From Bradyrhizobium genosp. SA-3 (GTDB lineage Bacteria > Pseudomonadota > Alphaproteobacteria > Rhizobiales > Xanthobacteraceae): a DNA stretch of 64,000 nucleotides. The notes under the pieces are model-generated. The model saw nothing but the letters and a program-made list of their open reading frames with translations. It did not search any database and had not been told where the DNA came from. Below, in pieces: positions 40,498 through 50,046 of the stretch. Made by a program: the position numbers and the translations under genes. The stretch covers positions 1 to 64,000 of the forward strand of contig NZ_PSRT01000010.1 in assembly GCF_004212635.1 (NCBI RefSeq), given 5' to 3'. Each line of letters starts with the position of its first letter. The stretch's first letter is position 1.

Positions 40498-41627
40498 CGC
40501 ATGAATACCGTTGCTGGATCGATCCGCACCACACGCACGATTGCGCCGATCGCCGACGCTACGCACATCACGACCGTCAGCACGAACAGGGCTGCAATTA
40601 GCCACGGCGTGATGACGATGGGCAACGCGCTCTTGGCAGTCACCTCCACAACGACAGCGCCGATCGCAGTCGCAATGATGAAGCCGATGATCGCGTTGAG
40701 GAGCGCCTGATAGATGATGACCCTGTAGATATATGCATTCGACGAACCCATTGCCCGCAGGGTGGCGAATTCACTGAGGTGATCCTTGGTGCTCGAATAG
40801 AGCGTTTGCGCGACGATGACGGTGCCGACGATCACTCCCAGCAATGCGCCGGCAAACAGCGCAGCGCCGGCGCCTGTCCCGAACAGCCAGAACGAGCGGC
40901 TACGGCTGCGGAATTCATCCGTCGTAAGCACCTCGTGCTCACCAACCTGAGCTCGAACGGCCTTAAGAACTGTGTCGCGATCGGCGTCGGGCTTGAGGCG
41001 AACCAGGAGATCGCTGGCGCGATCGGGAAAGGTTCCGGTGTAGGTGCGAGCGTTTTTCAGGTCGACGAAGACATAGGGCGTCGTGGTGAATGAGCGGATG
41101 CCATCGGTCAAGGCCACGACCTTCACGCGGCGGCCGCGGATCTCGGCCGTTGATCCGATTTTTGAGACGCCGAGGCGATCGTAGTAGGAGCGGTCGACGA
41201 CTACGGCTCCATTTTGCGACAGCGCGCGAACGTCACCCTCGACCACGTTCCATGGCCTCAGGCTTCCATCACGCAAATCGGCGCCGACAACAAAGATGGG
41301 TGTCAACTCGCCGCTCTCGAGGCGCCAGTCCGAGAAGCCGATGACCAGCGGGACCACGGAGGCGACGCCATCGACGGATGCGACCTTGTCGCGCAGCTTC
41401 GCATCCAGCAGCGAAGGATCCTCAAAGCATTTCGCTCCCTTCGGCAGCACCCAGAGATCGGCTGACGCATGGTCGATCATCGTTGTCACCATGCGACCGA
41501 AGCCCAGGAACAGGCCCATCTGGATCATCACCAGGACGACCGAAAATACGATGCCTACGAGTGTCGCGACAAAACGCAGGCGATCGTGGAAGAGATTGCG
41601 GGACGCGAGCGTCGGGACCAGTGACAT
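40494..41627 (-). CDS. ABC transporter permease, FtsX/DevC type
   Basis: 377-residue permease: one N-terminal membrane helix (FVATLVGIVFSVVLVMIQMGLFL), a large periplasmic domain (about residues 45-260) and three C-terminal helices (ALFAGALLGVIVGTVIVAQTL, AIIGFIIATAIGAVVVEV, LFVLTVVMCVASAIGAIV). The start MSLVPTLASRNLFHDRLRF is DevC-like. It begins 10 bases after the acyltransferase stop and overlaps the ATPase start. DevBCA systems normally include an HlyD-like adaptor, missing here. Confidence 0.93.
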   Translation of the reverse strand: MSLVPTLASRNLFHDRLRFVATLVGIVFSVVLVMIQMGLFLGFGRMVTTMIDHASADLWVLPKGAKCFEDPSLLDAKLRDKVASVDGVASVVPLVIGFSDWRLESGELTPIFVVGADLRDGSLRPWNVVEGDVRALSQNGAVVVDRSYYDRLGVSKIGSTAEIRGRRVKVVALTDGIRSFTTTPYVFVDLKNARTYTGTFPDRASDLLVRLKPDADRDTVLKAVRAQVGEHEVLTTDEFRSRSRSFWLFGTGAGAALFAGALLGVIVGTVIVAQTLYSSTKDHLSEFATLRAMGSSNAYIYRVIIYQALLNAIIGFIIATAIGAVVVEVTAKSALPIVITPWLIAALFVLTVVMCVASAIGAIVRVVRIDPATVFMR

Positions 41628-41637
41628 GGACGTTCCG

Positions 41638-42861
41638 TCATCGAGGTTGATCTGAGATAGCGCCCTTGCCCGGGAGTCTGGAATGCCGGTGCACCAGCAG
41701 TCTGACGCCTGCGGCGAGGAATCCGCTCGCGGCCCAGCTCAGAGCCAGTGCCACGATGAGGACGAACGCGGCTTTGGCGACGGCATTCAGTCTCGTGCCG
41801 AGCAGCGCATATTGCAGCCACAGCACGAACGGGTAATGCGTGAGGTAGATGCCGTAGGCATTGGTCGAAAGACTATCGGCGAGCGCCGAGCGGCGACGCA
41901 ACAATGCCAGCGAACTGGCCACGAAAGCGATCACGCCTGTTGCGCATGCAGGCGGAAAGGCGAAAGCCGCGGCGAGACGGTATACGGGCGGGCTGGCATT
42001 CCAATCCGGCATCGTCAGCGAGGTCAGCCCGCCCCATAGTGCAAAGCAGGCACATGCTGCGGCAACCCAGGTGGGCCAGTGGCGCGCGAGTGGGCCGTCG
42101 ATGCGGAAGATACTGCGATCGCAGCCGTAGCCGCCGATGGCGAGTCCCGCAGAGAAATAGAGGAGATAGTGCAGCGGGCGGCTTAGCTGGAAAGACAATG
42201 GGCCGAGAAAGGTCCATTCCCAGGGCGTGAAGATCATTGCGAGGGGGACATAGGCCAGTGCCGACAGACTGGTCAGACCTGCGAAGAGGAGCAGGGGACG
42301 ATCGTCGCACTTGGCGACGATGAGGCTCGCGGCTCGTGGCCACGATGGCACGAGCTCATGCAGCGCTGCAGCCAGTCCGCTGAGCAGCAGAAGCTGCCAC
42401 AAGAACCATTGCGGGCCCGAGGGCCACATCGGCAAAGCGCGCCAATGCTGCCAAAATGCCGCAGGCGACGTGTCGGTCGCGGTCGTCAGATAGGAGGCGT
42501 AGTACGCCACCGGACTAAGGAGGGCGACCGCCAGGACGAAGGGCAATCCAATTCGCCACCAGCGCTCCGCGAGATAGGCGGGGCCACCCTTGCGGATGAG
42601 GCCGTGCGGGGTGAACAGGCCCGCCAAAAGGAACATCAGGGACATCAAGCTGACGTCCTGCCATGCGCAGAACAGGTCCAGCCCGAACCAGCGCTCGCGG
42701 TCGATGATCGGAAACGCGATCCACCGATAGGGCGGCGCGTCGAAGGCGAACGGATGCGGCGGCTGAGAGGCGAGGTAGGGAAGGGCCGAATGGAAGGCGA
42801 CCACGATCAGGATGACGACAGCGCGCAAGTTGCTGAATGTGACGTTGGCGCCAGGGTTCAT
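41638..42861 (-). CDS. Acyltransferase-3 family membrane protein
   Basis: 407-residue integral membrane protein with about ten helices and the Acyltransferase-3 hallmarks: SNLRAVVILIVVAFHSALPYL at the N-terminus (catalytic-type His in FHS) and a C-terminal TNAYGIYLTHYPFVLWLQY. Such enzymes O-acetylate or acylate surface polysaccharides, lipids or small molecules. ATG 42861 is used; the frame is open upstream but without a good ribosome-binding site. It leads the four-gene operon. Confidence 0.88.
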   Translation of the reverse strand: MNPGANVTFSNLRAVVILIVVAFHSALPYLASQPPHPFAFDAPPYRWIAFPIIDRERWFGLDLFCAWQDVSLMSLMFLLAGLFTPHGLIRKGGPAYLAERWWRIGLPFVLAVALLSPVAYYASYLTTATDTSPAAFWQHWRALPMWPSGPQWFLWQLLLLSGLAAALHELVPSWPRAASLIVAKCDDRPLLLFAGLTSLSALAYVPLAMIFTPWEWTFLGPLSFQLSRPLHYLLYFSAGLAIGGYGCDRSIFRIDGPLARHWPTWVAAACACFALWGGLTSLTMPDWNASPPVYRLAAAFAFPPACATGVIAFVASSLALLRRRSALADSLSTNAYGIYLTHYPFVLWLQYALLGTRLNAVAKAAFVLIVALALSWAASGFLAAGVRLLVHRHSRLPGKGAISDQPR

Positions 42862-43073
42862 GGGGAGCACCAGCCCAGGATTGATCTCGCCGGAACCAAC
42901 CGAAGGCGATCCACCTGGTTCCAATTCGCTGGGCAGCGGACGCTGTTTTGCTGAAGCCAACGCCTCCAGCGCCCGGCGCGCCGTCGTGCTCGTCGGCGCG
43001 GGTCTTGTCGCAGCCGGTGTCGGTGGGGCATCGCTGCGCGCATTCTCGCTACGCGGTGCGCGCCACGCGTCGG

Positions 43074-45020
43074 CTAAATCTCGAGCTCCGTGCCGAACTC
43101 CACCACTTGCTTGGTCGGCACGCCGAAGAACGCGGCGGAGCGTTCTGCGTTGCGCTGGAGGAAGGCGAACACGCCTTCGCGCCAGACCCACATGCCCGGA
43201 ATGTCCTCGCTCGGGATGATGGTCTCGCGGCCGACGTAGTAGGTGATGTCGGAGAGGTCGATGCCGGGCAGCTTGCCCTGGCGGCAAGTGAGCTTCAGTC
43301 CCTCATAGATCGTGGGGTTCTGCATGAAGCCATAATGCAGGATCACGCGGGTGATGCCGGGGATGATGTCGATGATCTCGGCGCGTTCGTCGTCGGGAAT
43401 GTGCGGCGATTCCTCGATCAGCACGGTGACCAGCAGCACGCGTTCGTGCAGCACGCGGTTGTGCTTGACGAACTGGGTCAGCGCCAGTGGCACGCCGCGC
43501 GGCGCGGAGGCCAGGAACACGGCGGTCCCGGGCAGCCTGGCGCGGCATTTATTGATGGCGGTCTCGATCAGATCCTCCTCGGGCTGGCGCAGCCGCGCGC
43601 GGGCCGCCTCGACCAGCTTCACGCCGGCGCGCCAAGTCAGCATCAGGAACGCGACGAGGCCGGCGAGCAGCAGCGGAAACCAGCCGCCCTCGAACAATTT
43701 TATCGAATTGGCCGAGAAGAAGATCACGTCGATCACGAAGAAGGCGCCGTTCACGGCAACCACGAGCCAGGGTGAATAGCCCCATTGGATCGCCACCAGG
43801 GCTGCGAGCAGCGTGGTGATCGCCATCAGCAGCGACACCGCGATGCCGTAGGCGCCGGCGAGCGCGTCCGACGTGCCGAAGCTCAGGACCGCTCCCAGCG
43901 TCGCGGCGGCGAGCAGCCAGTTCACCAGCGGCACGTAGATCTGTCCGATCGCAGCGCTCGTAGTGTGACGGATCAGCATGCGCGGCAGGAAGCCGAGCTG
44001 GATCGATTGCTGGGTCAGCGAGAACACGCCGGAGATGATCGCCTGTGAAGCGATCACGGTGGCGACCGCCGAGAATGCGACGAGCGGATAGTGCAGGGCG
44101 TCGGGGCAGAGCTGGAAGAACGGGTTCTCGATCATGGCGGGATCGGTGATCAGGAGCGCGGCCTGGCCGAAATAGTTCAGCACCAGTGCGGGCAAGCAGA
44201 CCGCGAACCAGGCGAGCCGGATCGGGAAGCGGCCGAAATGCCCCATGTCGGCATACATGGCTTCGCCCCCGGTCACGGCGAGGAAGGCGGCGCCGAGAAT
44301 TCCGAAGGAGACATGGAAATCCTGGTGGATCAGGAAGTCGAAAGCATAGAACGGGCTCAGCGCCGCCAGCACCGTCGGCGCCTTGACGATGCCGTGGATG
44401 CCGAGCGCGGCAAGCACGACGAACCAGGTCAGCATCACCGGGCCGAAGATACGGCCGATGAAGCCGGTGCCCTGCTTCTGCATCATGAACAGGCCGATCA
44501 GGATGGCGATGGTCACGGGCACGACGACGGGCGCAAGCGAGGGGGCGTCGACCTTGAGGCCCTCGATGGCGCTGAGCACGGAGATCGCGGGTGTGATCGC
44601 GCCGTCGCCGTAGAGCAGGGCGGCGCCGACGAGGCCGACGACCAGCAGATGCGCCCGCCAGGTGCCGGGCTGGGCGTTGCGGGCATGCAGCAACGCCAGC
44701 AGCGCGACGATGCCGCCTTCGCCGCGATTGTCCGCGCGCAGGATCAGCAGCGCGTATTTCAGCGAGATGATCAGCAGCAGCGCCCAGAGGATCAGCGAGG
44801 CAACCCCCAGGACAGCATCATGACTTAATGTGCCGCCATGGGCAGCCGCCTTGGCGGCTTCCTTCAGGGCATAGAGGGGGCTGGTGCCGATATCGCCATA
44901 GACCACCCCGAGGGCGCCCATGGTCATGGCAAGCGGCAGCGGATCGGGATGGTGGCCGGAAGCGACTGCGGGCGTACTGGACAATGGCGACCCCCGATGG
45001 AAACGCGCCCGGCGGGCCAT
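43074..45020 (-). CDS. kup: Potassium uptake protein Kup
   Basis: 648-residue proton-coupled potassium transporter of the KUP/HAK/KT family. Twelve membrane segments begin with ALGVVYGDIGTSPLYALKE, the family signature, and include GDGAITPAISVLSAIEG and YGIAVSLLMAITTLLA; a cytoplasmic C-terminal domain ends in GVPTKQVVEFGTELEI. ATG 45020 gives usual length, with GTG and TTG starts possible upstream. Kup paralogues are common in Bradyrhizobium. Confidence 0.96.
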   Translation of the reverse strand: MARRARFHRGSPLSSTPAVASGHHPDPLPLAMTMGALGVVYGDIGTSPLYALKEAAKAAAHGGTLSHDAVLGVASLILWALLLIISLKYALLILRADNRGEGGIVALLALLHARNAQPGTWRAHLLVVGLVGAALLYGDGAITPAISVLSAIEGLKVDAPSLAPVVVPVTIAILIGLFMMQKQGTGFIGRIFGPVMLTWFVVLAALGIHGIVKAPTVLAALSPFYAFDFLIHQDFHVSFGILGAAFLAVTGGEAMYADMGHFGRFPIRLAWFAVCLPALVLNYFGQAALLITDPAMIENPFFQLCPDALHYPLVAFSAVATVIASQAIISGVFSLTQQSIQLGFLPRMLIRHTTSAAIGQIYVPLVNWLLAAATLGAVLSFGTSDALAGAYGIAVSLLMAITTLLAALVAIQWGYSPWLVVAVNGAFFVIDVIFFSANSIKLFEGGWFPLLLAGLVAFLMLTWRAGVKLVEAARARLRQPEEDLIETAINKCRARLPGTAVFLASAPRGVPLALTQFVKHNRVLHERVLLVTVLIEESPHIPDDERAEIIDIIPGITRVILHYGFMQNPTIYEGLKLTCRQGKLPGIDLSDITYYVGRETIIPSEDIPGMWVWREGVFAFLQRNAERSAAFFGVPTKQVVEFGTELEI

Positions 45021-45126
45021 TCCGACGGGCGCGAGCGTCACGCAGTCTGCGACGAGACGTCGCAAATATCCACGGGGTTGTGTTGGGTCTGTAGCGGACT
45101 AGCTGACGTGAAACTGACAGATCCGG

Positions 45127-45384
45127 CTACGGGGTCCGATCGGCGGTCACGAGGCGCGCCTCACGGACATTGGCCTTGGTGCCGGCGCGGCGCAGGCACG
45201 AGGCTTCGAAGTTCGGCCAGGCCTGCTGCGAGCAGTCCTTGCCGCTGCTGCGGATGTCGAGCCGGTCGCTCTTGGCCAGCGGCTGCGGCACGCTGGCTTC
45301 GACGGTCGGGGCGAAGCCGGGCAGCAGGGTGAGGGCGGCAGCAACACATGCAGAGATGGCGATCGCCGAAAGAGCCTTGATCAT
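45127..45384 (-). CDS. Small exported protein of unknown function
   Basis: 85-residue protein with a signal peptide (MIKALSAIAISACVAAALTLL) and two mature Cys (KDCSQQAWPNFEASCLRR) that could form a disulfide. The pattern C-x5-WP-x5-C-L is seen in other small rhizobial periplasmic proteins, but no function is known. It is divergent from coaD. Confidence 0.75.
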   Translation of the reverse strand: MIKALSAIAISACVAAALTLLPGFAPTVEASVPQPLAKSDRLDIRSSGKDCSQQAWPNFEASCLRRAGTKANVREARLVTADRTP

Positions 45385-45632
45385 TGACAGTCCCCTGTGA
45401 TGCGGCCGCTGCGCCTTGTGTGCGGCCCGTCATTCGTTGGCTGGATAAGTAACGATGGCCAGTTTCCAGACGTCTTCGCCGGAGCGGGAAATGGTTTCGT
45501 TGCTGCGCCCTTTGTTTCGTGGCCGCCCTCAGGACGAAACAATTCGGGGGGATTCCGACATGGTTTTGCGGAAAAACCGCCAGGGAACCCGCCCGGCTTG
45601 CCGGGCCGGGCCGGGCGCGGTAGGAGGAGACC

Positions 45633-46127
45633 ATGCCGCGCATCGCCTTCTATCCCGGTTCCTTCGACCCCATCACCAACGGCCATCTGGACGTGGTCCG
45701 GCACAGCGTGTCGCTGTGCGACAGGCTGGTGGTCGCGATCGGGGTCCACCCCGGCAAGAAGCCGCTGTTCTCGACCGAGGAGCGGCTGAAGATGCTGCAC
45801 GACGTCTGCGGGCCGGTGGCGGCCCAGGCCGGCTGCGTGTTCGAAGCCGTGACCTTTGACGATCTGTCGGTCACCTCGGCGCGCAAGCACGGCGCGACCA
45901 TCATGATCCGGGGGCTGCGCGACGGCAGCGACCTCGATTACGAGATGCAGCTTGCCGGCATGAACGAGGCCATGGCGCCGGAGGTGCATACGGTCTTCCT
46001 GCCGGCCTCTCCCATGGTTCGCCCGATCACCGCCACTTTGGTGCGCCAGATCGCCGGCATGGGCGGAGACGTCTCGGCCTTCGTCCCGCCGCTGGTTGCG
46101 GCACAGCTCAAGGCAAAATTCGCCTGA
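45633..46127 (+). CDS. coaD: Phosphopantetheine adenylyltransferase
   Basis: 164-residue enzyme adding AMP to 4'-phosphopantetheine in coenzyme A synthesis. The nucleotidyltransferase signature [17 protein letters not shown], the loop [14 protein letters not shown] and the C-terminal [20 protein letters not shown] are intact. GGAGGAG gives a strong ribosome-binding site for ATG 45633. The order coaD, two cyclophilins, queA is conserved among relatives. Confidence 0.98.
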   Translation: MPRIAFYPGSFDPITNGHLDVVRHSVSLCDRLVVAIGVHPGKKPLFSTEERLKMLHDVCGPVAAQAGCVFEAVTFDDLSVTSARKHGATIMIRGLRDGSDLDYEMQLAGMNEAMAPEVHTVFLPASPMVRPITATLVRQIAGMGGDVSAFVPPLVAAQLKAKFA

Positions 46128-46167
46128 TAACGGCGCGCTTCCTCATTTCTTCTGATCCGGAGTTGTC

Positions 46168-46731
46168 ATGATCCGAATTCTCGCAGTTCTTGCCGCGCTT
46201 GTGTTCGCGGTGCCGGCGGTGGCGCAGCAATTGCCGGCGAATCTCGACAAGGCCAACGCCGTCGTCATCGACAGCACCAAGGGCCGCATCGTCATCAAGC
46301 TCAGGACCGACATCGCGCCCCAGCACGCCGAGCGCATCAAGCAGCTTGCGCGTGAGGGCTTCTACAACAACGTGCCGTTTCACCGCGTGATGGACGGCTT
46401 CATGGCGCAGACAGGCGATGGCCAGAACGGCAACGGCACCGGCGGCTCGAAATATCCGAACCTGAAGCAGGAATTCTCCAAGGTGCACTTTGCACGCGGC
46501 ATCGTCGGGATGGCGCGGCGCGGTGACAGCGTCGACAGCGCCAACTCGCAGTTCTTCATCATGTTCGCCGACGGCGGCAGCCTCGATAACCAGTACACGG
46601 TGATCGGCGAGGTCGTGCAGGGCATGGACGTCGTCGACAAGCTGAAGAAGGCACCGCCCGGCTCGGCCGGCGGCACCGTCACTGATCCCGACAAGATGGT
46701 GAAGGTGCAGGTCGCATCCGACATCAAGTAG
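46168..46731 (+). CDS. Periplasmic peptidyl-prolyl isomerase (cyclophilin type)
   Basis: 187-residue cyclophilin with a signal peptide (MIRILAVLAALVFAVPAVAQ). Conserved cyclophilin blocks: NNVPFHRVMDGFMAQTGD, SQFFIMFADGGSLDNQYTVIGEVVQGMDVVDKL. It assists folding of exported proteins. A cytoplasmic homologue lies 415 bases downstream. Confidence 0.96.
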   Translation: MIRILAVLAALVFAVPAVAQQLPANLDKANAVVIDSTKGRIVIKLRTDIAPQHAERIKQLAREGFYNNVPFHRVMDGFMAQTGDGQNGNGTGGSKYPNLKQEFSKVHFARGIVGMARRGDSVDSANSQFFIMFADGGSLDNQYTVIGEVVQGMDVVDKLKKAPPGSAGGTVTDPDKMVKVQVASDIK

Positions 46732-46739
46732 GAGAGGAC

Positions 46740-47150
46740 GTGGCGCGCCGCGGTGGCAAGCTCCTGCTGGTTGCCGCGATGCTGCTGCTCGGCATCTCCA
46801 GTGCGGCCGCCGAAAACGCGCAGGTCAACACCATCCAGGACATTTTCCGGCATCTGCGCACCTGCTGGAAGCCGCCGCCGCCGGCCAAGGCGCGCCCACT
46901 CGACATTACCGTCGTCGTGAGCTTTAACCGGGCCGGAAACATTCTGGGCCATCCGAGGATTACCTATGAATCCGCGGAGGCCTCCGACAATGACCGGCTG
47001 CAATACCGGATCGCGGTGATGGAAACGTTGCAACGCTGCACGCCGGTGCCGTTTACCGATGCAATGGCTGGCGCTGCTGCGGGGCGTCCATTCGCGATCC
47101 AGTTCCGCACCCGGAAGACTTCACCCCCAACGCAAGAGAGACGAGCATGA
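46740..47150 (+). CDS. Exported protein of unknown function, TonB-C-like
   Basis: 136-residue protein starting at GTG 46740 with GGAGAGG just upstream. After a signal peptide (LLLVAAMLLLGISSAAA) come IFRHLRTCWKPPPPAKARPLDITVVVSFNRAGNI-like blocks and YRIAVMETLQRCTPVPF. The plan (two Cys, a Pro-rich turn and an IQFR end) resembles the C-terminal domain of TonB/TolA proteins, but lacks a membrane anchor. It sits between the two cyclophilin genes and its stop overlaps the next start. Confidence 0.8.
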   Translation: MARRGGKLLLVAAMLLLGISSAAAENAQVNTIQDIFRHLRTCWKPPPPAKARPLDITVVVSFNRAGNILGHPRITYESAEASDNDRLQYRIAVMETLQRCTPVPFTDAMAGAAAGRPFAIQFRTRKTSPPTQERRA

Positions 47151-47611
47151 GCGTCACCGAAAACACCCTGATCCTCGAGACCACGCAGGGCCCCGTCACC
47201 ATCGAGATGCGGCCTGATCTGGCGCCCGGCCATGTCGCGCGCATCAAGGAGCTGGTCCGCGAGGGCTTTTACGACGGTATCGTGTTCCATCGCGTGATCG
47301 ACGGCTTCATGGCGCAGACCGGCTGCCCGCAGGGCACCGGCACCGGCGGCTCCGGCAAGAAGCTGAAGGCCGAGTTCAACAAGGAGCCGCATGTGCGCGG
47401 CACCGCCTCGATGGCGCGCGCCGCCAACCCCGACTCCGGCGACAGCCAGTTCTTCATCTGCTTCGACGACGCCCGCTTCCTCGACAACCAGTACACCGTC
47501 TGGGGCAAGGTCACCGAGGGCATGGAGAACGTCGACAAGATCAAGCGCGGCGAGCCGGTGCAGAACCCCGACAAGATCGTCAAGGCGCGGATGGCGGCGG
47601 ACAAGGAATAA
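47147..47611 (+). CDS. Cytoplasmic peptidyl-prolyl isomerase (cyclophilin type)
   Basis: 154-residue cyclophilin with no signal peptide. Catalytic and binding blocks: YDGIVFHRVIDGFMAQTG, SMARAANPDSGDSQFFICF, LDNQYTVWGKVTEGMENVDKIK. ATG 47147 overlaps the upstream stop (ATGA), so the two are translationally coupled. Equivalent to PpiB in other bacteria. Confidence 0.96.
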   Translation: MSVTENTLILETTQGPVTIEMRPDLAPGHVARIKELVREGFYDGIVFHRVIDGFMAQTGCPQGTGTGGSGKKLKAEFNKEPHVRGTASMARAANPDSGDSQFFICFDDARFLDNQYTVWGKVTEGMENVDKIKRGEPVQNPDKIVKARMAADKE

Positions 47612-47618
47612 GCCTTCG

Positions 47619-47730
47619 ACCCTCATCCTGAGGAGCGCGGAACGCGCGTCTCGAAGGATGAAGGCCCCGCTGCTGCAGCTCGGCCTTCATGGTTCGAGAC
47701 GGCGCTAACGCGCCTCCTCACCATGAGGGT
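47619..47730. repeat. Extragenic palindrome, family C, between ppi and queA
   Basis: ACCCTCATCCTGAGGAG (47619-47635) and CTCCTCACCATGAGGGT (47714-47730) are the outer arms, with inner TCTCGAAGGATGAAGGCC and GGCCTTCATGGTTCGAGA. An ATG at 47723 inside it is in frame with queA. Confidence 0.88.
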
Positions 47731-47755
47731 TTGGCTTTGCCGCGCCCGGCCCGAC

Positions 47756-48829
47756 ATGCGCACCGACCTCTTCGATTTCGACCTGCCGCCCGAGCGCATC
47801 GCGTTGCGCCCGGCGAGCCCGCGCGACTCCGCGAAGATGCTGGTCGTAGAGAACGGCGCGTTGCGCGATCAGACCATCTCTGACCTGCCGCAATGGCTGA
47901 AGCCGGGCGACCAGGTCGTCGTCAACGACACCAAGGTGATCGCGGCGCAGCTGAGGGGGCGTCGCATCGGTCGCGAGACCGAGCCGAAGATCGAGGCGAC
48001 GCTGATCAAGCGCCTTGACGGCTCGCGCTGGCAGGCGCTGGTGAAGCCGGCCAAGAAGCTCACAGCCGGCGACCGCATCCGCTTCGGCAATGAAGGCAAG
48101 GTCTGCCTGCTCGGCCATCTCGACGCCGAGGTCGAGGCCAAGGGCAGTGAAGGCGAGGTGACGCTGTCGTTCTCGTTCCACGGTCCCGCGCTCGACCAGG
48201 CCATCACCGATCTCGGCAGCCCGCCGCTGCCGCCCTACATCGCCTCCAAGCGCACGCCTGACGACCAGGATCTCGCCGACTACCAGACCATGTTCGCGGC
48301 GAACGAAGGCGCCGTCGCCGCGCCGACGGCCGGGCTGCATTTCACCCCGGCACTGGAGCAGGCGCTGCGTGACCGCGGCGTCGGCATTAACCGCCTCACG
48401 CTGCATGTCGGGGCAGGGACCTTCCTGCCGGTCAAGGTGGACGATACCGAAGGCCACAAGATGCACCCCGAGTGGGGCACGATCTCGGCTGAGACGGCCG
48501 AGCAGCTCAACGCCGCGCGCAAGAGCGGCGGCCGCATCATCGCCGTCGGCACCACGTCACTCCGGCTGCTGGAAAGCGCCGCCGCGGAGGACGGCAGCAT
48601 CCAGCCGTTCGCCGCCGAGACGTCGATCTTCATCACCCCCGGCTATCGCTTCCGCGCAGTCGACATCCTGCTGACCAATTTCCATTTGCCGAAGTCGACG
48701 CTGTTCATGCTGGTGTCGGCGTTCTCTGGCCTGGAGACGATGAAGCAGGCCTATGCGCACGCCATCGCGGCTGGTTATCGATTTTATTCGTACGGGGATG
48801 CGTGCTTGCTGTTTCGAGCAGGGCCGTAG
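47756..48829 (+). CDS. queA: S-adenosylmethionine:tRNA ribosyltransferase-isomerase
   Basis: 357-residue enzyme making epoxyqueuosine on tRNA by transferring the ribosyl group of SAM. Family blocks: [96 protein letters not shown] 47756 matches the usual N-terminus; ATG 47723 falls in the repeat. The TAG stop (48827-48829) is contributed by the following family B palindrome. Confidence 0.97.
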   Translation: MRTDLFDFDLPPERIALRPASPRDSAKMLVVENGALRDQTISDLPQWLKPGDQVVVNDTKVIAAQLRGRRIGRETEPKIEATLIKRLDGSRWQALVKPAKKLTAGDRIRFGNEGKVCLLGHLDAEVEAKGSEGEVTLSFSFHGPALDQAITDLGSPPLPPYIASKRTPDDQDLADYQTMFAANEGAVAAPTAGLHFTPALEQALRDRGVGINRLTLHVGAGTFLPVKVDDTEGHKMHPEWGTISAETAEQLNAARKSGGRIIAVGTTSLRLLESAAAEDGSIQPFAAETSIFITPGYRFRAVDILLTNFHLPKSTLFMLVSAFSGLETMKQAYAHAIAAGYRFYSYGDACLLFRAGP

Positions 48830-48919
48830 GGTGGGCAAAGCGAAGCGTGCCCACCATCTTTCCTGATTGCGCGAGGGAAGTGGTGGGCACGGCGCTTGCG
48901 CGCCTTTGCCCACCCTACG
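48825..48919. repeat. Extragenic palindrome, family B copy 2
   Basis: Perfect 16-bp arms CGTAGGGTGGGCAAAG (48825-48840) and CTTTGCCCACCCTACG (48904-48919), sharing CGTAGGGTGGG with copy 1 at 27857. It fills the space between the convergent queA and asd genes. Confidence 0.9.
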
Positions 48920-48926
48920 ATACCGG

Positions 48927-49952
48927 TTACGCCATCACCCGCTGCGGCAAGAGTTCGGCGATCTGCACGGCGTTGAGCGCCGCGCCCTTGAGCAGCTGAT
49001 CCGCCGCAACGAACATCGAGATCGAATGCCCTGAGGGATCGCTGAGATCCTTGCGGATGCGGCCGACCAGGACGTCGTCCTGACCCGAGGCGTCGATCGG
49101 CATCGGGAAGTAGTTCTTGGCGCGATCATCGACCACCTTGACGCCGGGCGCCTGCGCCATGATGGCGCGGACCTGGTCCTCGCTGATCGGCTTCTCGCAT
49201 TCGAAGGTGATGGCCTCGCAATGGGCGCGCAGCACCGGCACGCGCACGCAGGTGACGCCGACTGCGATGGTTTCGTCCTCGAAAATCTTGCGGGTCTCCT
49301 TGATGACCTTGGTCTCCTCGTCGTTGTAGCCGGTGTCAGGATCGACCGCCGTGTTGTGGTTGAAGAGGTTGAAGGCGTAGGGGTGCGGCATCACCCTGGG
49401 CGTATAGACCTGCCCGTTGAGATTGGCGCGGGTGGATTCGACGAGCTCCTCCATCGCCGCGGCGCCGGCGCCGGAGGCCGCCTGATAGGTCGAGATGATG
49501 ACGCGCTTGATGCGGTTCTTCTGGTGGATCGGCCACAGCGGCACCAGCGCGGTGATCGCGGCGCAGTTCGGGTTGGCGATGATGCCCTTGTGATCGCGGA
49601 TACGGTTCGCGTTGATCTCGGGGATCACTAGCGGCACGTTCGGGTCCATGCGGAAGGCGGAAGAGTTGTCGACCACGACCGCGCCGGCTTTGACCGCGAT
49701 CGGCGCGAACTTCTTCGAGATGCTGCCGCCGGCGGAGAACAGGGCGATGTCGACGCCCTCGAAGGCTCGCTCGGTCAATTCCTCGATGACGACCTCTTGC
49801 CCGCGGAACGACACCGTCTTGCCGGCCGAGCGGGCGCTCGCCAGCGCCTTGAGCTTACCGGTGCGAAAGCCGCGCTTGTCCATGGTGGCGATGAATTCGG
49901 CGCCCACCGCACCGGTGACGCCGACAATCGCGACGACGGGATCGTTACTCAC
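48927..49952 (-). CDS. asd: Aspartate-semialdehyde dehydrogenase
   Basis: 341-residue NADPH-dependent enzyme reducing aspartyl phosphate to the semialdehyde, the branch point to lysine/diaminopimelate, threonine, methionine and isoleucine. NADP motif VGVTGAVGAEFI, catalytic Cys in ANPNCAAITALVPL, and YQAASGAGAAAMEEL are intact. The start is most likely GTG 49952, because GGAGG lies at the right distance; the upstream ATG 49964 is itself part of that GGAGG context and has no site of its own. A terminator and a threonine-rich leader frame lie just upstream, suggesting attenuation. Confidence 0.96.
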   Translation of the reverse strand: MSNDPVVAIVGVTGAVGAEFIATMDKRGFRTGKLKALASARSAGKTVSFRGQEVVIEELTERAFEGVDIALFSAGGSISKKFAPIAVKAGAVVVDNSSAFRMDPNVPLVIPEINANRIRDHKGIIANPNCAAITALVPLWPIHQKNRIKRVIISTYQAASGAGAAAMEELVESTRANLNGQVYTPRVMPHPYAFNLFNHNTAVDPDTGYNDEETKVIKETRKIFEDETIAVGVTCVRVPVLRAHCEAITFECEKPISEDQVRAIMAQAPGVKVVDDRAKNYFPMPIDASGQDDVLVGRIRKDLSDPSGHSISMFVAADQLLKGAALNAVQIAELLPQRVMA

Positions 49953-49984
49953 TTTGTCCTCCATTACATTGGGAATTAGGCAAC

Positions 49985-50016
49985 AAAAAAGCCCCGGACC
50001 ATCGAGGGCGGGGCTT
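49985..50016 (-). terminator. Intrinsic terminator in the asd leader (candidate attenuator)
   Basis: On the minus strand AAGCCCCG pairs with CGGGGCTT (8 bp) around a 14-base loop, followed directly by TTTTTTGTTG. It ends about 20 bases upstream of asd and is transcribed in the same direction as asd, not as the end of another gene on that strand. The position suits conditional read-through. Confidence 0.8.
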
Positions 50017-50046
50017 CGGTAGAGCTGATGCGTTTAAGTCGACGAC

